This document shows, piece by piece, positions 1 through 7,921 of a stretch of DNA of 64,000 nucleotides (position 1 is the first letter of the stretch; every line of letters starts with the position of its first letter). A model generated the notes under the pieces. It saw only the letters and a list, made by a program, of their open reading frames with translations. It did not search any database and was not told where the DNA came from. The stretch is taken from the NCBI RefSeq assembly GCF_000144695.1, contig NC_014378.1, positions 2,229,289 to 2,293,288 on the forward strand, written 5' to 3'. Source of the stretch: Acetohalobium arabaticum DSM 5501. Its GTDB lineage: Bacteria; Bacillota; Halanaerobiia; Halobacteroidales; Acetohalobiaceae. Both the position numbers and the translations under genes were made by a program.

Positions 1-543
1 TTCATCAAATCCACCAATTTCTATTAAATATTCTGTTTTAGTAATCAAAGTTGATGGACTTATATGTAAGCGACCAGATAATGCATCCTGAAGAGAAATC
101 TCTTCAAAATCAGAACAATCATTATAATCTTTATCTTGTAATAAATTCTCTGAAGAATCCCTACAATTTTTAAGAACTAATTTTTTACTACCTATAACAC
201 TATAATCATTTTTTTTTAGAACGTTTAATTGTTTTTCTAATTTATCTTCTCTCCATTCATCATCATCATCTAAAAAAGCACAATATTTCCTTCTAGCTAT
301 ATCAATTCCTTTGTTACGAGTTGCTGCAGCCCCACCACCTAAATTCACTTCATTTTGTATATATTTTACTCTAGAATCAAATTTCATATATTTCTTTACT
401 ATATCTTCTGTACAATCATTTGAATTGTCATCTATAATAATCAATTCTAAGTCTTTAAAGGTTTGTGCTAAAACACTTTTTATTGCACGTTTTAAAAGAG
501 AAGCACGATTATATGTAGGAATGATAATACTAACCTTAGGCAT
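1..543 (-). CDS. Family 2 glycosyltransferase (3' end outside window)
   Basis: The minus-strand frame is open from an ATG at 543 to the window edge, giving at least 181 residues without a stop. The start is preceded by a good ribosome site (GGAAGGAG, about 8 nt upstream). The N-terminus VSIIIPTYNRA (residues 4-14), the DDN near residue 39 and the FLDDDDEW motif near residues 90-97 are the nucleotide-binding and metal-binding signatures of GT-A family 2 glycosyltransferases, which transfer a sugar from a nucleotide donor at the cytoplasmic membrane. It is the last visible gene of the polysaccharide locus. Donor and acceptor cannot be told from the sequence. Confidence 0.88.
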   Translation of the reverse strand, partial: MPKVSIIIPTYNRASLLKRAIKSVLAQTFKDLELIIIDDNSNDCTEDIVKKYMKFDSRVKYIQNEVNLGGGAAATRNKGIDIARRKYCAFLDDDDEWREDKLEKQLNVLKKNDYSVIGSKKLVLKNCRDSSENLLQDKDYNDCSDFEEISLQDALSGRLHISPSTLITKTEYLIEIGGFDE

Positions 544-661
544 ATTATATAGCTCCTTCCTCTATATAGCCCCCTAATTAATTTAAATACTATATTAAAT
601 CTACATTTTATCTTTCAATATATTCAAGTGTTAATTTTATCCAATTAACACTTGAATATAA

Positions 662-1300
662 TTAATCAACTATTTTTATTATAAAAAATCTATGAGATCT
701 TATTTCAAAAACTCTATATGTTTTAATTAGTTTTAATCCATTAATATTTTCTATATTTGAAATAATTTTATTTAAAGAATAATTTTTTTTACCTATTTCC
801 CAATAATGTTCTCCATCAAATTTATGTTCTGATTTTATAAAAGTCGGTATTGGTATTAAAAATTTAATATCTCCAATTTTAGGTAATTGAATTTGAAATC
901 GATAAGCTCTATTTCTATCTGGTAAAGAAATTAATATATAATTTTGTGCTACCCTTTTAAGTTCTTGCATCGCAACAGAAAATTCTTCAAAAGGAAGATG
1001 CTCTAAAACTTCATAAGCCATTACTACCTCAAATTTCCCATTTTTAAAAGGTAAATCTTGAATCGAAGCTACTACATCAGGATTTAAATCAGAATCTATA
1101 TCAACTGTAGTAATACTGTATCCATGCTTTTTTAAATGATCCGAAACTAATCCATTTCCAATTCCCACTTCTAAAATCGAAGAAGGATTCAATTTTCTTA
1201 CTTCATCTATTTGATGCCAATAACTACAAAATCGTCTCTTGCTATCATAGGTAGAATTAAAATAATGCTCTTTAGATACTTGAATCTCATCCTCTGACAT
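662..1300 (-). CDS. Class I SAM-dependent methyltransferase
   Basis: 212 residues. I chose the ATG at 1300 (MSEDEIQ) over one 13 codons upstream because TTAGGAG lies at the right distance before it. The motif ILEVGIGNGLVSDHL is the glycine-rich SAM-binding loop (motif I), followed by TTVDID (the acidic residue that contacts the ribose) and MAYEVLEHLPF (the post-motif of the Methyltransf_11/23 group). It lies between a flippase and a GT2 gene, so methylation of a sugar or of a polysaccharide end is plausible, but the substrate is unknown. Confidence 0.85.
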   Translation of the reverse strand: MSEDEIQVSKEHYFNSTYDSKRRFCSYWHQIDEVRKLNPSSILEVGIGNGLVSDHLKKHGYSITTVDIDSDLNPDVVASIQDLPFKNGKFEVVMAYEVLEHLPFEEFSVAMQELKRVAQNYILISLPDRNRAYRFQIQLPKIGDIKFLIPIPTFIKSEHKFDGEHYWEIGKKNYSLNKIISNIENINGLKLIKTYRVFEIRSHRFFIIKIVD

Positions 1301-1399
1301 TTTCTTCACTCCTAACCTTAGAATTCTAACATTTATCAAGAAATTAAGAATAAATTAATATTTAAAACAGTAAATCTTTAATAAAATTATTTAAAATAC

Positions 1400-2887
1400 T
1401 TACAATAATTTTTTTAATAGCCATTTAATATTGGTCCAAGGTCCTAAATTATTAAATTTATCAAATAAATATAATAAAGTAAAATATACTAAACTCCCCA
1501 ACAATATTAATTTTATCAAATAAAACCATTTAATTATTTCATATTCATATGAACACAAAATTACCCCTATCATAATCAAACTAGAAATAAATGGAATAAT
1601 GGACAATTTTAAATAAACACCTAAATCTTGTTCCAAAATAGATGACAAATTTTTTATTAAAGGTATTAAACTAACTAATAATGCCAAACCTGAAGTCATT
1701 GCAGCCCCGTTAAGTCCCCACATATATGTAAATGGAATAATAGTTATACTTAAAGAAATAAATCGCCATTTATTCATCATAAAATCACCTTTAGGAAATC
1801 CTACTGCATCAAATAAAGCTCCTCCAGTAATACTTAATGTTCTAAATAATCCCCCAATAGTCAGAACTCGAAACGAATACAACATTGGCATCCATTTTTC
1901 TCCTAATACTAATTTTATTCCTAAAGGCGCAAGGATAATCATTCCTCCTATCATTGGTAATGATATAGTTACTACTAATTCCAATATTCTTAGATAAGCT
2001 ATATTTAGCCTCTTTTTATCATTTTGTAATTTAGAATAACTAGCAAAAGCAACCTTAGAAACTACATAAGAAATTTCACTTGCAGTAATATTTGATAATT
2101 GAAAGGCCATCTGAAACAACCCTAATTTAGTTGTCCCCAATATTCTCCCTACTATTATATCATCTAAATGAACAGCAAAAAAAACAATAAAACTAGTAGC
2201 CAATTTCCATTTACCAAAATCAAATAACTCTTTAGCTTTTATTATAGAAAAATTCAAACTTGGTCTATATGGATGTAAAATGAATGAAATCATACATTTT
2301 ACAATTGATCCTACTAAAACTCCCCACACTAAGGCCCAGGCATTCTTTAATATATAAGCAGCAATAATAGAAACAGTAAAATCAAATACAGTTCCACTTA
2401 CTGTATAAATAAACTTTTTATTGAACTGAAGCCTTTTGTCAAAATATATCATTCCTATATTTTGAACACCTTTGAAAATTTGAGCTATAGCTAAAACACG
2501 TAAAATAGGTATAGCAAGAGGTTCATTAAAAAATAAAGCTATAATAGGAGCAGTAGAAAATAAAACTAAAAATAATATTCCCCCTCGCATAACTTGAATA
2601 GTCCAAGCTGTATTTAAATATTTTTCTACTTCCTTTTGTTTTTGTATTAATGCTTTATTAAAACCAGTTTTAGTCAAAGAATCAGATGCAGAAAGTATTA
2701 AAAGTGCAATGCCAAAAAGACCAAAATCTTCTGGAGCAAGAATCCGAGCTAATATTATTTTTCTTGTAAATTTAAATCCTTTATTTAAAAAACTCGAACC
2801 AAACATCCATAAGCTGCTATCTATCGTCTTTTTAGCTAAAGAATCATTTTTATTATCTTTATTTTTTGAATTATTTTCTTTTTTCAT
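1400..2887 (-). CDS. Polysaccharide flippase, WzxC/RfbX-like (MOP superfamily)
   Basis: 495 residues, with about 12-14 hydrophobic segments after a short lysine/asparagine-rich cytoplasmic N-terminus. The stretch ILARILAPEDFGLFGIALLIL near residues 45-65 is typical of the WzxC branch of lipid-linked oligosaccharide flippases. These carry undecaprenyl-pyrophosphate-linked repeat units across the cytoplasmic membrane. The gene follows the WbpA/B/D/E-like sugar-synthesis genes on the same strand, which suggests it exports units containing that sugar. A second, different flippase is encoded at 35092-36603, so the window probably serves two distinct glycans. Confidence 0.9.
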   Translation of the reverse strand: MKKENNSKNKDNKNDSLAKKTIDSSLWMFGSSFLNKGFKFTRKIILARILAPEDFGLFGIALLILSASDSLTKTGFNKALIQKQKEVEKYLNTAWTIQVMRGGILFLVLFSTAPIIALFFNEPLAIPILRVLAIAQIFKGVQNIGMIYFDKRLQFNKKFIYTVSGTVFDFTVSIIAAYILKNAWALVWGVLVGSIVKCMISFILHPYRPSLNFSIIKAKELFDFGKWKLATSFIVFFAVHLDDIIVGRILGTTKLGLFQMAFQLSNITASEISYVVSKVAFASYSKLQNDKKRLNIAYLRILELVVTISLPMIGGMIILAPLGIKLVLGEKWMPMLYSFRVLTIGGLFRTLSITGGALFDAVGFPKGDFMMNKWRFISLSITIIPFTYMWGLNGAAMTSGLALLVSLIPLIKNLSSILEQDLGVYLKLSIIPFISSLIMIGVILCSYEYEIIKWFYLIKLILLGSLVYFTLLYLFDKFNNLGPWTNIKWLLKKLL

Positions 2888-2919
2888 TTACTATACCCTT
2901 CCAGTTAAACAAAATATAT

Positions 2920-4026
2920 TTATAATTTAAATTTCTTTAAAACATATTTTATTTGTCCTTTTTTTAATGCAGGATCAATCGGCAATGCTAATACCTCTTC
3001 GCAAGCTTTTTCTGCTACTGGCAAATCACCTTTCTGATAACCTAAATCTTCATAACACTCCTGCAAATGCAGTGGCTTTGGATAATATATAGAAGTAGAC
3101 ACACCTGCTTCTTTCAAGGTCTTCTGCAATTCATCTCTGTTATCTACTCTAATCACATATTGATGATAAACATGTTTGGAATCCGCAATTTTCTTCTCCG
3201 GTAATACAATCTCATTTTCTAACCCATATTCTTCAAATAATCTATCATAAGTCTCTGCTACTCTTTGCCGCCCTTCAGTCCACTCATCCAGATACTTAAG
3301 CTTGACTCTAAGCACTGCTGCCTGAATAGCATCTAACCGACTATTATAACCTACTTCCTTATGATGATACTTAGGCTCAGCTCCATGTACTCTCAATCGT
3401 TTTATTCTCTGAGCTAATTCTTCATCATTAGTTAATACCATACCTCCATCGCCGTAACCACCTAAATTTTTGGAAGGAAAGAAACTCAATGCCGCAGCAT
3501 CACCAAAATTACCAACCTGTGTTCCTTTATACTCAGCTCCTATTGCTTGACAAGCATCTTCTACTACTTTCAAATCATATCTATCAGCTATATCCATGAT
3601 CCCGTTCATCTCCGCTGGCTGTCCATAGAGATGAACCGGTATAATTGCTTTCGTCTTATCAGTAATCTTATCTTCAATCTCTTCCGGAGTAATATTATAA
3701 GTCACCGGGTCTATATCAGCAAAGACTGGAGTTGCTCCTAATCTCGAAACCACTCCTGCTGTAGCAAAGAAGGTAAATGTAGGCACAATCACTTCATCAC
3801 CAGGACCTATATCTAGTGCTTTTAATGATAATAATAAAGCATCAGTTCCCGAAGCTACTCCAATTCCATATTCAGTATCACAGTAATCGGCAACCTCTTC
3901 TTCCAATCCTTCCACATGCTTCCCCATAATATATCTAGTACTATCTAAAACATCATTAATGGCTTCTTGAATCTCATCCTTAATTCCTTCATACTGCTCC
4001 TTTAAATCTAATAATGGTACTTTCAA
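2920..4026 (-). CDS. DegT/DnrJ/EryC1 aminotransferase (WbpE-like)
   Basis: 368 residues, the usual length for PLP-dependent sugar aminotransferases of the DegT/DnrJ/EryC1/StrS family. ASGTDALLLSL (phosphate-binding part), VEDACQAIGA (the acidic residue that pairs with the PLP nitrogen) and SFFPSKNLGGYGDGG (containing the PLP-binding lysine) are all present. Lying directly downstream of WbpA-, WbpB- and WbpD-like genes, it most likely puts an amino group on C3 of the UDP-3-keto-GlcNAcA made by the first two enzymes. That specificity comes from context, not from residues I can check. Confidence 0.9.
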   Translation of the reverse strand: MKVPLLDLKEQYEGIKDEIQEAINDVLDSTRYIMGKHVEGLEEEVADYCDTEYGIGVASGTDALLLSLKALDIGPGDEVIVPTFTFFATAGVVSRLGATPVFADIDPVTYNITPEEIEDKITDKTKAIIPVHLYGQPAEMNGIMDIADRYDLKVVEDACQAIGAEYKGTQVGNFGDAAALSFFPSKNLGGYGDGGMVLTNDEELAQRIKRLRVHGAEPKYHHKEVGYNSRLDAIQAAVLRVKLKYLDEWTEGRQRVAETYDRLFEEYGLENEIVLPEKKIADSKHVYHQYVIRVDNRDELQKTLKEAGVSTSIYYPKPLHLQECYEDLGYQKGDLPVAEKACEEVLALPIDPALKKGQIKYVLKKFKL

Positions 4027-4048
4027 AGTTTACAGCCTCCCAGATATA

Positions 4049-4232
4049 GACACAGACTAACACAGACAGGACACAGACTAAAAATAAATAATAAATCAAG
4101 TAATTAATATTACAATTCAAAATACATAAATTTTCATTTAAAAACCATAATTTCTCTACTTAACATTAATTTTAAATTAGTTTTAAACAATCTTATATTG
4201 TCTTGTGTATAGTCTCGTGTAAGTCTCGTGTC
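4049..4232. repeat. MITE-like intergenic repeat, copy A (empty intron site)
   Basis: This 184-bp AT-rich spacer has related ends. The left end carries three copies of ACACAGACT/ACACAGACA. The right end, read on the other strand, carries ACACGAGACT twice followed by ACACAAGAC. The ends therefore resemble imperfect terminal inverted repeats built from a short tandem motif. The same two ends recur around 9775-9919. The left end contains ACTAACA/CAGACAGG at 4062/4063, which matches the point where group II introns sit in the other copies, so this copy looks like an unoccupied site. Confidence 0.6.
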
Positions 4233-4251
4233 AGAACTTTATTAATTAATT

Positions 4252-4992
4252 TTACTGATTCTCCAACAACTGATCCTCCGGAACATCCTTAAATATCTCC
4301 GCCGGAGTACCTGCCACTATCTTCTTCGCCGGTACATCCTTTGTTACTGTACTTCCCGCAGCCACAAAGCCGTCCTCTTCTATTACCTTGCCCGGGAGAA
4401 TTGTAGCTCCAGCTCCAATACGGCCGCCTTCTTTGACAGTAACTCCTTTAAAGTAATCATACCGCTCTTCACTTCTGCCAGCAAAGTTATCATTAGATGT
4501 TATAACTCCTGGAGCAATGAAACAGTTATCTTCAACTTCCGAATAAGCAGTAATATAAACATTAGTCTCTAACTTACACTTCGAACCGATCTGACAATAA
4601 TTCTCTACAGCTACTCCCCGACCTATAATCGTTTTTTCTCCAATCTCGACATTCTCACGAATAGAAGCCTGATCAGCTACTAGACAGTCACTACCAATCT
4701 CACAGCCAGCATAAATTACTGTATTAGCTCCTATCAGACAGCCATCTCCTATCTCACAGGGCGGCTGTAGTTCATCATCACTGACTGCCGAAGTCACTGC
4801 TTTCATTGGCTGCTTTCCAATCACCGTATTATCATCAATTCGAATATTATCTCCTATCGTAGTTCCTTCATGAATTACTACGTTATTACCGATAATAACA
4901 TTATTACCAATCTTAACATCATCTTTAATGATACTAAAATCACCAACACTTACATTATCACCAAGCTTAGCCGTTTCACTTATCTTATTCAT
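4252..4992 (-). CDS. Left-handed beta-helix acyltransferase (WbpD-like N-acetyltransferase)
   Basis: 246 residues made almost entirely of hexapeptide repeats of the (I/V/L)GxxxxI type (for example IGNNVIIGNNVVI, IGAGATILPGKVI), which fold into a left-handed beta-helix, usually as a trimer that uses acetyl-CoA. The C-terminus VTKDVPAKKIVAGTPAEI is the common end of sugar O- and N-acetyltransferases. It overlaps the upstream oxidoreductase gene by 8 bp, so the two are probably translationally coupled. In context the likely job is 3-N-acetylation of a UDP-aminouronic acid, as by WbpD. It is longer than typical WbpD (about 190 residues), so the acyl group could differ. Confidence 0.82.
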   Translation of the reverse strand: MNKISETAKLGDNVSVGDFSIIKDDVKIGNNVIIGNNVVIHEGTTIGDNIRIDDNTVIGKQPMKAVTSAVSDDELQPPCEIGDGCLIGANTVIYAGCEIGSDCLVADQASIRENVEIGEKTIIGRGVAVENYCQIGSKCKLETNVYITAYSEVEDNCFIAPGVITSNDNFAGRSEERYDYFKGVTVKEGGRIGAGATILPGKVIEEDGFVAAGSTVTKDVPAKKIVAGTPAEIFKDVPEDQLLENQ

Positions 4993-6112
4993 AACTTTCC
5001 ACTCCTGTAGTCGTTGAATAATCTTCTAGCGGCAGTTCAATAGGTTGTCCAATTCGAGCAGATTTATAAATAGCTAAAACTAACTCCATTGCTTTCTTAC
5101 CTTCTCTACCATCAACTAAAGGCTTTCTATCTTCTCGAATAGCATCAATCATATCTCCAAATAAAAGATTATGACCATAACCATAGACTGTGTCAGTTTC
5201 ATAATTTGCTTCCTTCATCTTCTCGGCTTCATCTTCAGCTCCATCGGCAAACTTCCAATCAATAATCTCATTCATTGCAATTCCGGCTAATCTAACTGTT
5301 CCTTGCTCACCGAAAATATTGAACGTTTCTTCCAGGTTACGTGGATAAACACAGACTGTTCCTTCAATTAAACCGATGGCTCCATTCTTAAATCTAACAA
5401 CCGCCATCCCGGCATCTTCCGTCTCAATATCACGTAAGAAAGTATCCGTTTCTGCCGTTACTCGCTCAACATCGCCCATCATCCAGCATAACATATCTAT
5501 ATTATGAATACATTGATTCATTAAAATTCCGCCGTCTAAGGCTAAAGTACCGTGCCAGTCATCCATATTATAATACTCATCATTCCGATTCCAACGTACA
5601 CTGGCTACAGCATGGACTAAGCGGCCAAAGCGGTCTTTTTGCAAAGCTTCCCGTAATTGCTGAACAGTAGGGTTAAAGCGGTTCTGGTGACAAACTGCTA
5701 ACTTCAATCCTTTCTTATCTGCCGTTTCAATCATTCTATCTGCATCTTTAGTAGATAAAGCCATTGCCTTTTCTACAATCACATGTTTACCAGCATTTAA
5801 AGCATCAATCGTAATCTCCGCATGATATCCCGTTTCCGTAGCAATCGTTACTACATCAACTTCATCATCTTTTAATAACTCCTTATAGTCTTCATACTTC
5901 TTTATATTCTGATCAGCATTAATCTCTTTCTTTAATCTTTCATCATCTTCTATATACTCTTTAAAGTAATCAACTGCCTCATCCATCTTCTCCGGTACCA
6001 AATCACTAACAGCAACTAGCTCTGCCTCATCATAATTATTAATAATACCTTCAACATGTTTAGGAGATATCCTTCCACAGCCGATAATACCAAAGCCTAA
6101 TCGGTTATTCAT
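4985..6112 (-). CDS. Gfo/Idh/MocA-family oxidoreductase (WbpB-like)
   Basis: 375 residues. LGFGIIGCGRISPKHV at the N-terminus is the Rossmann dinucleotide-binding loop, and GKHVIVEKAMAL contains the conserved EK(P/A) motif with the catalytic lysine of the Gfo/Idh/MocA family. Such enzymes oxidise or reduce a sugar hydroxyl with NAD(H). Between a UDP-GlcNAc 6-dehydrogenase and an aminotransferase plus acetyltransferase, it is best read as the 3-dehydrogenase that makes UDP-3-keto-GlcNAcA. The downstream gene starts inside its last codons. Confidence 0.88.
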   Translation of the reverse strand: MNNRLGFGIIGCGRISPKHVEGIINNYDEAELVAVSDLVPEKMDEAVDYFKEYIEDDERLKKEINADQNIKKYEDYKELLKDDEVDVVTIATETGYHAEITIDALNAGKHVIVEKAMALSTKDADRMIETADKKGLKLAVCHQNRFNPTVQQLREALQKDRFGRLVHAVASVRWNRNDEYYNMDDWHGTLALDGGILMNQCIHNIDMLCWMMGDVERVTAETDTFLRDIETEDAGMAVVRFKNGAIGLIEGTVCVYPRNLEETFNIFGEQGTVRLAGIAMNEIIDWKFADGAEDEAEKMKEANYETDTVYGYGHNLLFGDMIDAIREDRKPLVDGREGKKAMELVLAIYKSARIGQPIELPLEDYSTTTGVESYE

Positions 6113-6133
6113 CTCTTAAGCTCCCTTCTATAT

Positions 6134-7477
6134 CTATAGCCTAAATACATTATCTGCTTCTATTCCTTCAGTTCCATTGCGAGTATCAAAGACAACTTGA
6201 GCCTTATCTACTATTTTTTGATAATCATACGCACTATGGGCAGTAGCTATCAAGACTGCATCTGCTTCTTCTAATAGCTCATCAGTTAACTCCTGGGAAG
6301 CATAATTAACTCCCTGATGTTCAAACTCTGGAATATGAGGGTCATTATACATGATTTCTGCTCCCTCTTCCTTCAGCTCATCAATTATCTTTAAAGCCGG
6401 AGACTCCCGTAGATCATCAATATCACTCTTATAGGCCACTCCCAGCATTAAGATATCTGCTCCATTCAAAGTCTTCTTGAATTTATTTAAAATTTTCATT
6501 AACCGACCTACTACAAAACCCGGCATTGAATTATTGATCTCTCCGGCCAATTCTATTAACCTAGTATGATAATCATGCTCTCTTGCTTTCCAGGTAAGAT
6601 AGAAAGGATCAATCGGAATACAGTGGCCGCCTAATCCTGGTCCTGGATAGAAAGCCATAAATCCATAAGGCTTCGTCTTGGCAGCATTGATTACTTCCCA
6701 GACATCTATTCCCATCTTATCACATAGGATGGCCATTTCATTAGCCAAAGCAATATTGATATTTCTAAAGGTATTCTCAAAGATCTTCTCCATCTCTGCT
6801 ACCGAAGGACTCGATACTGTATGTACTTTAGAATCTAATACATTATTATATAAGTCTGCAGCAATCTCAGTTCCTGTAGACGTAATACCTCCCACTACCT
6901 TCGGTGTATTCTTGGTATTATAGACCTTATTTCCAGGATCTACTCTCTCGGGAGAAAAAGCTACAAAAAAGTCTTCTCCACACTTTAATCCTGTCTCTTC
7001 TAGAATCGGTTTTACAATCTCCTCAGTTGTACCAGGATAAGTAGTACTTTCTAAGATAATCAGCATACCTTTATGTAAGTACTTTGCTATATCTGTTGTT
7101 GAAGCTTCAACATACTCTGTATTCGGCTGATAATACTCATCCAGTGGCGTTGGAACACAGATAGCTACTACATCTACAACTTCTATTCGTTGATAATCAG
7201 TAGTAGCAGTTATCATCTCTTCATCAACTAAATCAGTTAATTCCTCATCAACCACATCACCTATATAATTTTCTCCATCATTAACCATATCAACTCTCTC
7301 TTGTTGTATATCAAAACCAATTACTTCATAGCCTGCTTTTGCTTTTTCTACAGCTAAAGGCAATCCTACATAGCCTAAGCCGATTACTCCAATTACTGCT
7401 TCCTTATTCTTAATCTTATCCTTCAATATAGCACTAGCTAACATTTGATCTTCTACTACTCTTTCTACCGTACTCAT
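6134..7477 (-). CDS. wbpA: UDP-N-acetylglucosamine 6-dehydrogenase (WbpA-like)
   Basis: 447 residues of the UDP-glucose/GDP-mannose dehydrogenase family. The NAD-binding GVIGLGYVGLPLA lies near residues 30-42. PGPGLGGHCIPIDPFYL carries the catalytic cysteine in the GGHCIPIDP form, which is typical of UDP-GlcNAc/UDP-ManNAc dehydrogenases rather than UDP-glucose dehydrogenases (compare GGACFPKD in the ugd product at 38983-40293). Oxidation at C6 would give UDP-GlcNAcA, the first step of the WbpA-B-E-D route to a 2,3-diacetamido-2,3-dideoxy uronic acid. All four genes follow in the same direction. Confidence 0.9.
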   Translation of the reverse strand: MSTVERVVEDQMLASAILKDKIKNKEAVIGVIGLGYVGLPLAVEKAKAGYEVIGFDIQQERVDMVNDGENYIGDVVDEELTDLVDEEMITATTDYQRIEVVDVVAICVPTPLDEYYQPNTEYVEASTTDIAKYLHKGMLIILESTTYPGTTEEIVKPILEETGLKCGEDFFVAFSPERVDPGNKVYNTKNTPKVVGGITSTGTEIAADLYNNVLDSKVHTVSSPSVAEMEKIFENTFRNINIALANEMAILCDKMGIDVWEVINAAKTKPYGFMAFYPGPGLGGHCIPIDPFYLTWKAREHDYHTRLIELAGEINNSMPGFVVGRLMKILNKFKKTLNGADILMLGVAYKSDIDDLRESPALKIIDELKEEGAEIMYNDPHIPEFEHQGVNYASQELTDELLEEADAVLIATAHSAYDYQKIVDKAQVVFDTRNGTEGIEADNVFRL

Positions 7478-7507
7478 TAAGCCACCATCCTTTAATTATA
7501 AATGTAC

Positions 7508-7735
7508 TTACTCATTCTTATGAATAATTATTCTATTTTCCTTATAATCTCGACCGCGTTGAATTCTATTCCATGACCTTTCATGGAAGTAATAAGCAAT
7601 CATTTTAGTAATTACTTCAATTAAAATAATAATGCTAACAACTTTTACATCCTGTAGTATAATATAAGTTATCAAAGCTGTTATAAAAGAACCAATTATC
7701 CGCCAGGTAATATCTTTTAATATGTTACTATTCAT
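7508..7735 (-). CDS. DUF2061 small membrane protein
   Basis: 75 residues. The ATG at 7735 is favoured by AAGGAGA 6 nt upstream; an ATG 8 codons earlier has no such site. Two hydrophobic segments (IIGSFITALITYIIL and VVSIIILIEVITKMIAYYF) are joined by a short turn and followed by the conserved H-ERSWNRIQRG end typical of the DUF2061 family. As I recall, DUF2061 genes often neighbour sulfate-activation genes; here it directly follows cysN on the same strand, which fits. Its biochemical role is unknown; a part in sulfate entry or in holding the complex at the membrane is speculation. Confidence 0.8.
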   Translation of the reverse strand: MNSNILKDITWRIIGSFITALITYIILQDVKVVSIIILIEVITKMIAYYFHERSWNRIQRGRDYKENRIIIHKNE

Positions 7736-7781
7736 AATTATTCTCCTTAACTTTAGCAACTCCTAATCAGTATAAAAATCA

Positions 7782-7919
7782 TGCTGACTATGAATCTATG
7801 ATAGTTCCCTACTTTCTAGTTTGAAATTACCTGCTGGATTCTTATCCAGTCTACAAACCAAGACTGGCTATAAGTCTATGCTAATCTTCTACTTCTTAAC
7901 TTGAAATTTAGCTACCTGA
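7782..7919. repeat. Degenerate tandem duplication between cysN and the DUF2061 gene
   Basis: Two imperfect copies about 80 bp apart: CTGACTATGAATCTATG... at about 7784 and CTGGCTATAAGTCTATG... at about 7864, each continuing to a TTGAAATT block. By eye they are about 70% alike over some 55 nt. No reading frame or terminator is evident. Confidence 0.4.
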
Positions 7920-7921
7920 CT

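Noticed and set aside
311..577. Plus-strand frame of 88 codons near the window start
   Set aside because: It is the complement of the minus-strand GT2 gene (1-543), which has clear motifs and a ribosome site.
4049..4080. Short regular repeats resembling a CRISPR start
   Set aside because: Units of about 10 bp without spacers of constant length, no cas genes, and the same block serves as an intron target elsewhere.
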